In this document: positions 53,176 to 59,707 of the stretch, in pieces
Numbering within the stretch: position 1 is the first letter of the stretch
Layout: each line of letters begins with the position of its first letter
Assembly (NCBI GenBank): GCA_959028445.1
Contig: CAUFRY010000010.1
Span: 1-59,707 of the forward strand
DNA from: an uncultured Collinsella sp.
GTDB lineage: Bacteria; Actinomycetota; Coriobacteriia; Coriobacteriales; Coriobacteriaceae
Direction: 5' to 3'
DNA length: 59,707 bases
Notes under the pieces: generated by a model
What the model saw: only the letters and a program-made list of their open reading frames with translations
Database searches by the model: none
Told to the model about the DNA's origin: nothing
Made by a program: the position numbers and the translations under genes

Positions 53176-53670
53176 CTATTTAAGTGTTGTTAGATAGTTT
53201 CTTGCGTCTTCTACGCTCATTGCTGCGACGGGCGCATGCGAACAGAGCTTGACATCGTTGGTGACCAGTAAATCTGCTTGGGAGCGAATCGCTGCCGCAA
53301 TGATTAAATCGTCTTCGTAATCGCTATGGAGCTCACGCTGCCTGCTCGCCATCCATATATCGCTCAGGTCACAGGGCACTGGCGTGGCAAGTTGCGACAA
53401 CACGTCGAGGCAATCCCATGCAAGTGATGTCGCCGCCACGGCGGCATCTTGGGATAGTGAGCCATGCTCTCGCCGATACCATGCCTTATGTTCGCTTGAA
53501 ATCAAATAGAACAGGTCTTTGGACGATGTCGCCGCATACAGCAAATCCACCTGCGCCGTGCATGCATCGCGTAAAAACTCAATCGCCGCCGAACGACCAC
53601 GTCGTGAGGGAATGAAGTAATCGAGCCACACGTTGGTGTCAACCAAGATGCGCTTTAGAGCCTCACTCAT
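53176..53670 (-). CDS. PIN domain toxin of a type II toxin-antitoxin pair
   Basis: 164 residues. The PIN acidic residues are in ILVDTNVWLDYF (start) and SDYEDDLIIAAAI plus LLVTNDVKL (end), a ribonuclease active site that coordinates Mg2+. VapC-like toxins of this kind cut tRNA or rRNA. Its start overlaps the end of the upstream antitoxin gene by 8 bp. Confidence 0.9.
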   Translation of the reverse strand: MSEALKRILVDTNVWLDYFIPSRRGRSAAIEFLRDACTAQVDLLYAATSSKDLFYLISSEHKAWYRREHGSLSQDAAVAATSLAWDCLDVLSQLATPVPCDLSDIWMASRQRELHSDYEDDLIIAAAIRSQADLLVTNDVKLCSHAPVAAMSVEDARNYLTTLK

Positions 53671-54043
53671 AGAGCCAGCTCATCTCCTCGCCATAGCGAT
53701 CCGCATATGCATTCCGTTTGAGCTCTTCGTCGTCCGATGGCTGAGCCCTGACCATATCGATTCCCGACTCACGGCAAGCGGCAGCGAACAGCTTCGATCC
53801 CTGATCCATGAGCTCGAGTTTACGTTTGGCGGCCTTTTCGCGCTCGCGCTGTTCCGCCCGGGCACGACTGGGCAGCAGGATATCCTCGAGCGCACCGGGG
53901 CGATCGGCCAGCGACGCTGCAAGCTGCCAGAGCGCTCGCACCGCTTGGCTCGGCGTCATACCGGCCCTGGAGAGAGCAGCGTCGCCGCTCCTTTTAAGAT
54001 CGGCATCGAGACGTACGTTGATCTGAGCGGCTGTTGTGGTCAT
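53663..54043 (-). CDS. RelB/DinJ-like antitoxin (ribbon-helix-helix)
   Basis: 126 residues. The N-terminus AQINVRLDADLKRSGDAALSRAGMTPSQ is a ribbon-helix-helix DNA-binding domain; the charged C-terminus would wrap the toxin. It overlaps the PIN gene by 8 bp on the same strand, the usual antitoxin-first order, and should autoregulate the pair. Confidence 0.85.
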   Translation of the reverse strand: MTTTAAQINVRLDADLKRSGDAALSRAGMTPSQAVRALWQLAASLADRPGALEDILLPSRARAEQREREKAAKRKLELMDQGSKLFAAACRESGIDMVRAQPSDDEELKRNAYADRYGEEMSWLYE

Positions 54044-54216
54044 GACCCCTCCTTAATACTTCAGAATTATCATAAAACACTATGGTAGATACGTAAAGCA
54101 TGTATAGCAATAAATTAGTATTAGCCGTGCTCCGTGCACAAAAAGCCGCCGAGGCACATTGCACCTCGGCGGCTACGCATCACCAATCTAGTTCGGTTTC
54201 ATCCTTTGCATTTGCC

Positions 54217-54259
54217 CAGATAAAACCTGGCAAAATAAACCTGTCCCTTTTTGGCTGGT
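54217..54259. repeat. GGGACAGG-loop hairpin, copy R4, abutting the M18 gene stop
   Basis: ACCTGGCAAAATAAACCTGT, then CCCTTTTTGGCTGGT. It is adjacent to the M18 peptidase stop codon at 54260-54262, as R1 is to asp23. The flank CAGATAAA matches R1 and R2. Confidence 0.85.
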
Positions 54260-55645
54260 TTAGAGCTCCACGCTTTCGGCGCCGTTGATATGGAGGTCGC
54301 GCTCGTAGAAGGCGGTGAGGGCGCGGATGGCGTACATCACGTCGCGTACGCCGCCGGTCTCGTAGCTTGAGTGCATGGCCAGCTGCGGCAGGCCCACGTC
54401 CACGGCGTGCATGCTCGCCTGCATGTTCGACAGGTTGCCGAGCGTGGAGCCACCCGCCATATCGCTCTTGTTGGCGAAGGCCTGCGTGGGCACATCGGCG
54501 TCATCGCAGATAGCCTGGAACAGCGCGCGGCTAAAGGCATCGGTGCAGTAGTGCTGGTTAGCGGCTTCCTTGATGACGATGCCGCCGTTGAGTACAACCT
54601 GATTGCGGGCATCGCACTTCTCGGCGTGGTTGGGGTGCACGGCATGTGCATTGTCGCAGCTTACAAGCATCGAGGCGGCAAGGGCGCGATGGTACGACTC
54701 GTCGTCAAAGCCCAGAGATCCGTTGATGCGGCGCAGCGCGTCGGCCAAGAAGGTCGACATGGCGCCCTGCTTGGTCTCGGAGCCAACCTCCTCGTTATCG
54801 AAGCAGCAGAAGACCGAGACGTCGTGCGCGTTCTCGGCGCCCAAAAATGCCTGTAGCGAGGTATAGGCGCAGGCCAGGTCGTCGAGCTTGGGCGTCGAGA
54901 TAAACTCGTCTGCCCAGCCCCAAATGCGCGCATCCTGACGATTGACTAGGAACAGATCGCGGCCCAGAATCTGCTCGGGCTCAACGTCCAGCTCTTCGGC
55001 AATCAGAGCATCAAAATCGCCCTGCTTAAGCTCGCCGGCGCTAATGAGCGGGCACAGGTCAACGGCTCGGTTGGGAGCAAAGCCCTCATTAACGCCGCGG
55101 TTCATGTGGATGGCAAGGCTCGGGATAATAGCGACCTCGCGCTCGGTGGCAAGCAGACGGCTCTCAATACGGTCGCCCTCGCGCACCAGCACGCGGCCCG
55201 CGAGCGCCAGCGGGCGATCGAACCAGGTGTAGTCAATCATGCCGCCGTAGGCCTCGGTGTTCAGGCGCAGCGTCTCGCCCGCACCGTCAAGCTCGGGCAC
55301 AGCCTTGACCTTAAACGTCGGCGAATCGCTGTGCGACGCCGTCAGTTGAAAATGATAGTCACCGGCAACGCCGTCCTCGCCCCACGTAGCAGCCAGGTCC
55401 TCGCCCACCTTAAAGGCAACAACGCTCGAGGTGTTGCGCTGCGTGTAATAACGCCCGCCCGGCTCGATATCCCACGCCGCGTTCTCGGGCAGGTAGGTAA
55501 AGCCCGCCTCGTCGAGCTCGGCCATAATGGTCGCCGCCGTATGGAACATGCTGGGGCATGCCTCGATAAAGTCGATAAGGTCGTTGGCGGCCTCGATATC
55601 GTCAGCCGTCACGTGCACGCGCTCGGGCGTTTCCTGATCCGTCAT
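54260..55645 (-). CDS. M18 family aminopeptidase
   Basis: 461 residues. Zinc aminopeptidase of the aspartyl/DNPEP-like M18 family; it trims N-terminal residues from peptides in the cytosol. Metal-binding segments: QLTASHSDSPTFKVK, PKLDDLACAYTS, FDNEEVGS and the late QLAMHSSYETGG. TGWADEF-type and NRAVDLCP segments are family marks. The ATG at 55645 has AGGGGAG upstream; the frame continues earlier without support. It is divergent from the next gene. Confidence 0.92.
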   Translation of the reverse strand: MTDQETPERVHVTADDIEAANDLIDFIEACPSMFHTAATIMAELDEAGFTYLPENAAWDIEPGGRYYTQRNTSSVVAFKVGEDLAATWGEDGVAGDYHFQLTASHSDSPTFKVKAVPELDGAGETLRLNTEAYGGMIDYTWFDRPLALAGRVLVREGDRIESRLLATEREVAIIPSLAIHMNRGVNEGFAPNRAVDLCPLISAGELKQGDFDALIAEELDVEPEQILGRDLFLVNRQDARIWGWADEFISTPKLDDLACAYTSLQAFLGAENAHDVSVFCCFDNEEVGSETKQGAMSTFLADALRRINGSLGFDDESYHRALAASMLVSCDNAHAVHPNHAEKCDARNQVVLNGGIVIKEAANQHYCTDAFSRALFQAICDDADVPTQAFANKSDMAGGSTLGNLSNMQASMHAVDVGLPQLAMHSSYETGGVRDVMYAIRALTAFYERDLHINGAESVEL

Positions 55646-55806
55646 GCTCTCCCCTTTCGCTGGGTTGATGGTCCCCTCCAGCATACCCCGCCACGCCAGC
55701 ACCGCACTCTTCATTCCGTGCTTAATTCCGCGCCGCTCACCAAGTTGAGCCATCATGCCCGCGCTCCTTTTGCGACAATTGCGCTAACAGGACGAGAGGA
55801 GCCGTC

Positions 55807-56892
55807 ATGAAGCCACGTAACATTGCCATCGCCTGCGGTGTCGCGGGAGTCACCGTCGGCCTTGCCGCTGCCGCTGGCATCGTTTACCGCAAGCAAATCA
55901 AGTCCGCCGCGTCGCTCAAACGCTTGACTGACTATGCGGATGGCTATGACCTGTACGCAATCGACATCGCTTACGACTACGACCTTGACCGCATCATCGC
56001 CGCTGGCGTGCGCGACGACCAGGCCTACATCGATGCTGTGGTGGCGCAGGTGTTGCCCGGCGTGCCGGCACATGTCCAGGCGCCCCAGTTTGCCTGCAGC
56101 GCTTTTGTCGCCGCAGATGCCGAAGGCCGCGTGCGCACCGGTCGCAATTACGACTTTAAGGACGACACCTCGGCGCTGCTGGTGCGCAATCACCCGCGCG
56201 ACGGCTATGCCTCCATCGGCTTTGCGGCCCTCAACAACCTGGGCACCAACGCTCCGCTTGACTCCGTCGCCGGACGCGCCGCTGCACTCATGGGCCCGTT
56301 TGCCCAGCTCGACGGTGTTAACGAACGCGGCGTGTCCATTGCCGTACTCACCCTGGATTCCAAACCCTGTGACCAGGACACGCAGCGCCCCGTCATCAAT
56401 ACCTCGCTCGCCATCCGCCTGGTGCTCGACCGTGCCGCCACCACGCAAGAAGCTGTCGACCTGCTTTCCGCCTACGACATGCACGCCATGGCAGGACGCG
56501 ATTACCACTTCTTTATCAACGACGCCGCCGGTGACGCGCGGGTGGTGGAGTGGGATCCGCGCGACCCCGACCGTGCATGCAAAGTGACTCCTGTACGCCA
56601 GGTTACGAACTTCTATGCCTGCTATGGTGACGAAGTGCTGCCCAACCAAAAGAATGGCGAGCTGGGCCATGGTAAAGAGCGCGCCGTCGCAATCGCCGAT
56701 GTCCTTGACGCCCATGCTGGTGCCCAAGGCGAGACAGTCGCTTGGAAGGCCCTACGCGCTGCGGCGCAAGAGCCCAATCCGGAAGACATCACCAGCAACA
56801 CGCAGTGGTCGGTCGTCTTTGACAACACCGAGCCCGCTGCCGCCATCACGCTGCGCCGCCACTGGGGCGACGTCGACACCTTCGCACTGTAA
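55807..56892 (+). CDS. Linear amide C-N hydrolase, choloylglycine hydrolase-like (C59/C45 type)
   Basis: 361 residues. Penicillin-V-acylase/bile-salt-hydrolase fold: the likely nucleophile Cys97 is in FACSAFVAADAEG, followed by the GRNYDF motif, and NNLGTNAPL and ERGVSIAVLTLDSK. In true bile salt hydrolases the Cys is residue 2 after Met removal; here it is preceded by about 96 residues including a hydrophobic N-terminal segment (IAIACGVAGVTVGLAAAAGI), so it is membrane-anchored or processed. GAGGAG lies before the ATG. The substrate is unknown; bile salts are one possibility. Confidence 0.85.
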   Translation: MKPRNIAIACGVAGVTVGLAAAAGIVYRKQIKSAASLKRLTDYADGYDLYAIDIAYDYDLDRIIAAGVRDDQAYIDAVVAQVLPGVPAHVQAPQFACSAFVAADAEGRVRTGRNYDFKDDTSALLVRNHPRDGYASIGFAALNNLGTNAPLDSVAGRAAALMGPFAQLDGVNERGVSIAVLTLDSKPCDQDTQRPVINTSLAIRLVLDRAATTQEAVDLLSAYDMHAMAGRDYHFFINDAAGDARVVEWDPRDPDRACKVTPVRQVTNFYACYGDEVLPNQKNGELGHGKERAVAIADVLDAHAGAQGETVAWKALRAAAQEPNPEDITSNTQWSVVFDNTEPAAAITLRRHWGDVDTFAL

Positions 56893-57032
56893 GGAGCCAG
56901 GCCCGTCGACCTTACGCTCGCCTGACGTTGCTTACATTTCTATACGCTTGAGCTAACACGTTTTACCTCCGCATCAACAGTGTGCGGGGGTAAACTTATG
57001 CGCATGTTATAACTTGCCCGGAAGGATTCATC

Positions 57033-58112
57033 ATGCTCAGGATCGGTCTTCTTACTAGTGGCGGCGACTGCCAGGCGCTCAACGCCACCATGCGCGGCAT
57101 CGTCAAAACGCTCATGACCAATAGCGAAGAGCCTATCGAGATCTACGGTTTTGAGGACGGCTACCAGGGCCTTATCTACAGCAGGTTCCGCGTCATGTCG
57201 CCCGCCGATTTTAGCGGCATCCTCACCCGCGGCGGCACCATCCTGGGCACGAGCCGTACGCCGTTCAAGCGTCTGGACATTCCCGAGGCCGACGGCGTCG
57301 AGAAGGTACCCGCGATGGTCCACACCTATCACAAGCTGCAGCTCGACTGCCTGTTTATGCTGGGCGGCAACGGTTCCACCAAGACCGCTAACCGTCTGCG
57401 CGAAGAAGGCCTCAACGTTATCGCCCTGCCCAAGACCATCGATAACGACACCTGGGGCACCGAGATGACGTTTGGTTTTACAAGCGCCATCGACGTCGCC
57501 ACCAAATGCATCGACGACATCCACACCACCGCTTCGAGCCATGGGCGCGTGTTCGTCATCGAGATCATGGGCCACAAGGTTGGCTGGATCCCGCTGTACG
57601 CCGGCGTCGCGGGCGGCGCGGATGTCATCTTGATTCCCGAGATTCCCTACGACATGGACCAGGTCATCAAGACCATTGAGCATCGCATGGAAACCGGCAG
57701 CCGCTTTACCATCGTGGCCGTCGCCGAGGGCGCTATCTCCAAGGAGGACGCGGCGCTGTCCAAGAAGGAGTACAAGAAGAAGCTCGCCGAGCGCACGAGC
57801 CCGTCGATCGTCTACGACATCGCCAAGGAGATCGAGGCCAAGACCGGTCGCGAGACCCGCGTCGCCATCCCCGGCCACACGCAGCGCGGCGGCCAGCCCG
57901 ACGCCCAGGACCGCATCTTTGCGACCCAGTGCGGCGTCGAGGCGGCGCTCGGCTGCCTGCGCGGCGAGTTTGGCTACATGATTGCTCTGCGCGACGGCAA
58001 GATGTGCCACATGCCGCTCGAGGATGTCGCCGGCAAGCTCAAGTATGTCGACCCCCAGAGCGATCTGGTGCGCGAGGCCAAGGCGTTGGGCATCAGCTTC
58101 GGCGACGAATAG
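57033..58112 (+). CDS. pfkA: 6-phosphofructokinase family enzyme
   Basis: 359 residues. Phosphorylates fructose-6-phosphate. GLLTSGGDCQALNATMRGIV starts the fold; the donor-site motif is GGNGSTKTA (111-119), where G114 favours ATP, but N113 replaces the usual Asp; PKTIDND (133-139) carries Lys134 as in PPi-type and some actinobacterial enzymes. MGHKVGWIPLYAGVAGGAD and GHTQRGG are conserved. Donor specificity is thus uncertain. GGAAGG lies before the ATG. It is followed by a long fold-back. Confidence 0.9.
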   Translation: MLRIGLLTSGGDCQALNATMRGIVKTLMTNSEEPIEIYGFEDGYQGLIYSRFRVMSPADFSGILTRGGTILGTSRTPFKRLDIPEADGVEKVPAMVHTYHKLQLDCLFMLGGNGSTKTANRLREEGLNVIALPKTIDNDTWGTEMTFGFTSAIDVATKCIDDIHTTASSHGRVFVIEIMGHKVGWIPLYAGVAGGADVILIPEIPYDMDQVIKTIEHRMETGSRFTIVAVAEGAISKEDAALSKKEYKKKLAERTSPSIVYDIAKEIEAKTGRETRVAIPGHTQRGGQPDAQDRIFATQCGVEAALGCLRGEFGYMIALRDGKMCHMPLEDVAGKLKYVDPQSDLVREAKALGISFGDE

Positions 58113-58135
58113 CCTCGGCCGAAATCCATCCCATC

Positions 58136-58232
58136 GGGCCCTCCGACCCCGCCCGACGTATTTCGATTTGGCTCCTCCCTTGACTCCGTCAAAGGTCGCC
58201 AATCGAAATCGTCGGGCGGGGTCGGAGGGCCC
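58136..58232. repeat. Nested fold-back after pfkA
   Basis: A left arm at 58136-58172 starting GGGCCCTCCGACCCCGCCCG pairs with 58198-58232, differing by two single-base insertions. The 25-bp interval contains the hairpin TTGAC-TCC-GTCAA. It lies 24 bp after the pfkA stop and could end that transcript. Confidence 0.85.
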
Positions 58233-58292
58233 TGCGTTTACATGCTCGCCGAGGCTATTCGCCTTCTTGCTACAGGTGCCTAGCCTGAAATT

Positions 58293-58361
58293 AAGTTGCG
58301 GTGAAATAGTTCCAGCTTAGCCCTCAAATGGCTGAATCTAGAAACTATTCCACCGCAACTT
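58293..58361. repeat. Dispersed 20-bp-arm palindrome, copy 3
   Basis: AAGTTGCGGTGAAATAGTTC and GAAACTATTCCACCGCAACT with the inner pair AGCC/GGCT. Confidence 0.9.
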
Positions 58362-58545
58362 ACTGAGTGGGGGCTCTTGGCTGCTACTTGCACTGACATT
58401 TGTCCTGAAATGGCTGGTCGTTAGGGGTTGCTACTGGTAGTTGCGGTAGGGTTGGAGCAGATTCTAACTAGAAATGGTGGTCGCTACCGGTTGTTCTCGG
58501 CATACTCGGCACATTCGATTCGACCATCAAACGAAAGGAACCACC

Positions 58546-59460
58546 ATGGATCTTGCGATGGCGCAGCGCCTCGTCGATCGCCGCAAAGCTGCCGGGCTTT
58601 CTCAGGAGGCGCTTGCCGCCCAGCTGGGTGTGAGTCGTCAGGCTGTCAGTAAATGGGAACGCAGCGAGTCCTCACCCGATACCGATAACCTCATTGCGCT
58701 CGCCGCGCTGTATGGTGTGTCGCTGGATGAGCTGCTGTATGGGGAAGCGGCTAGTGATGCCGATGGCTCAGAGGACGGCAGTACCGAAACGGTGGATGAG
58801 GCTAAAGAGGCCGAAGATTCTGCCGAGCACGCCGATTGCAGCGACAAACCACTTGTCGATATTTCCCTCGCGCGCGGCATCCACGTCATTGATCCCAATA
58901 AAGGCGAGGAAGTCCATGTTGGCTGGAACGGCATCCATGTGACAAACGAGCGCAAGGGCGAAGAGGTGCATGTGGGGCCGGACGGCGTGCATGTCGATAC
59001 GCTTGAGGACGATGGACATAGCGTGCATACCAATGACGACGGCACCGTCACCATCGACGGCGAGACGTTCTCCAGCTGGAAGGAAGCACACGACAAGCTC
59101 GACCATCATGGCAAGCATTTCCACACCAAGGTCGGACGTACATGGAACAAATTCCCCTTCCCCGCGCTTGTCGCCCTCGCCTATCTGGTGCTCGGCATTG
59201 TCTACGGCACATGGGTTACGGGACTCTTCCTCGTCTTTTTGATTCCCGTCTATTACGCACTCGGCGACTTTATCGACCAACGCCACTTATCTAAGCTGAT
59301 CGATGTCGTCTATTCAGTCAGTGCCGAGGCATGGTTCCTCTACATGTGTCTCTGCCTGGAACAACCCCATCCTGCCTGGGTAATCCTCATCACCATCCCG
59401 GTCGTAAAAGCACTCATGCGCTGGTGCCGCAAACAATGGAAGCATCGCGAGCGGGCCTAA
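58546..59460 (+). CDS. Membrane-anchored XRE regulator with 18-residue His-rich repeats
   Basis: 304 residues. HTH_3 domain at 5-60 (AAGLSQEALAAQLGVSRQAV), an acidic linker at 65-100, three 18-residue repeats starting at 111, 129 and 147 (GIHVIDPNKGEEVHVGWN, GIHVTNERKGEEVHVGPD, GVHVDTLEDDGHSVHTND), then three or so hydrophobic segments at 203-290. The ATG has AAAGGA 6 bp upstream. A DNA-binding domain on the same chain as membrane helices suggests a one-component sensor; the repeat block may bind metal or another surface. Not assigned to a known family. Confidence 0.82.
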   Translation: MDLAMAQRLVDRRKAAGLSQEALAAQLGVSRQAVSKWERSESSPDTDNLIALAALYGVSLDELLYGEAASDADGSEDGSTETVDEAKEAEDSAEHADCSDKPLVDISLARGIHVIDPNKGEEVHVGWNGIHVTNERKGEEVHVGPDGVHVDTLEDDGHSVHTNDDGTVTIDGETFSSWKEAHDKLDHHGKHFHTKVGRTWNKFPFPALVALAYLVLGIVYGTWVTGLFLVFLIPVYYALGDFIDQRHLSKLIDVVYSVSAEAWFLYMCLCLEQPHPAWVILITIPVVKALMRWCRKQWKHRERA

Positions 59461-59514
59461 ACCATCCCAGCCCGACAGCAGCACCCAACTAGTACTCCCC
59501 CGCCCATCCCCCCT

Positions 59515-59583
59515 AAGTTGCGGTGATATAGTTCCGGTTTTAGCCTTGAGTAATCGAGTTTAGGAACTATTCCACCGCAACTT
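59515..59583. repeat. Dispersed 20-bp-arm palindrome, copy 4
   Basis: AAGTTGCGGTGATATAGTTC and GAACTATTCCACCGCAACTT. It follows the XRE regulator. The rest of the window (59584-59707) shows no supported gene. Confidence 0.9.
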
Positions 59584-59707
59584 ACGAATGGTCGGAGCGG
59601 CTACAGCACAAGCGTCGGCGTTCGTTTGATGGTCCGCCACGAAAAGGGGCAATCTACTACGTTTAACTCGATGGGCCAACCATGACCGGCTTTTTCGAAA
59701 ATCGACA

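Larger units (their letters stand above)
58113..58545. other. Gene-free region between pfkA and the XRE regulator
   Basis: 433 bp containing the fold-back at 58136-58232, palindrome copy 3 at 58293-58361 and a loose direct repeat (AAATGGCTGGTCGTTA near 58407, AAATGGTGGTCGCTA near 58471) before the ribosome site at 58534. Confidence 0.65.

Noticed and set aside
59682..59707. Possible new gene start at the right edge
   Set aside because: Only eight codons are visible and there is no ribosome site before the ATG.

Overview
The window looks like a chromosomal segment of a GC-rich, anaerobic, Gram-positive actinobacterium of the class Coriobacteriia, most likely Collinsella or a close relative. 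This is inferred from gene content; no rRNA or other marker is present to settle it. Supporting signs are an AmaP/DUF2273/Asp23 envelope-stress cluster, an LAQTG-type cell-wall sorting signal, a giant two-module CoA-dehydratase activase typical of amino-acid-fermenting anaerobes, an arylsulfotransferase remnant, and strong AGGAGG-type ribosome binding sites before most genes. No tRNA, rRNA or CRISPR array was seen.

Layout. 1-0.8 kb: the 3' part of an IS110-type transposase with an extra helix-turn-helix tail. 0.9-3 kb: groES-groEL. 3.4-6.7 kb: divergent amidohydrolase and M20 peptidase. 6.9-9.3 kb: membrane proteins (zinc ribbon, YitT). 9.5-11 kb: amaP-DUF2273-asp23. 11-17.3 kb: yebC, a large membrane protein, lgt, a NifU-like protein, dCMP deaminase and coaX, all on the minus strand. 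17.5-24.9 kb: OPT transporter, a 1151-residue coiled-coil/CAP-like surface protein, a DUF389 protein and a small anchored protein. 25-32.5 kb: arylsulfotransferase remnant, 3-hydroxyacyl-CoA dehydrogenase, the 1593-residue activase and a TetR regulator. 32.7-33 kb: a candidate type I toxin-antitoxin locus. 33-36 kb: HAD phosphatase and a TetR-controlled MFS exporter. 36-38 kb: amtB-glnK. 38-39.7 kb: CmpB-like membrane protein and HD hydrolase. 39.9-41.7 kb: a DXS-like enzyme. 42-46.5 kb: a polar amino-acid ABC importer followed by a class-I-amidotransferase-like peptidase. 46.5-48.8 kb: Hpt and GGDEF/REC/HD-GYP signalling proteins. 49-59.5 kb: alpha/beta hydrolase, radical SAM protein, methionine aminopeptidase, hydroxyacid dehydrogenase, PIN/antitoxin pair, M18 aminopeptidase, Ntn-type amidase, phosphofructokinase and a membrane-anchored XRE regulator.

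Physiology. Peptidases (M20, M18, MetAP), an amino-acid ABC importer, AmtB/PII, a peptide transporter and acyl-CoA enzymes fit a peptide- and amino-acid-fermenting gut anaerobe that also runs glycolysis.

The intergenic DNA is the most unusual part. It carries at least four kinds of structured repeat: (1) a 67-69-bp palindrome in four copies; (2) short hairpins with GGGACAG-type loops, several sitting directly on stop codons; (3) long nested fold-backs that share architecture but not sequence; and (4) a unique array of six 15-bp motifs that alternate in orientation every 40 bp. Best candidates for something undescribed are the convergent toxin/sRNA locus at 32.7-33 kb and the 40-bp-pitch array at 41.7-41.9 kb.
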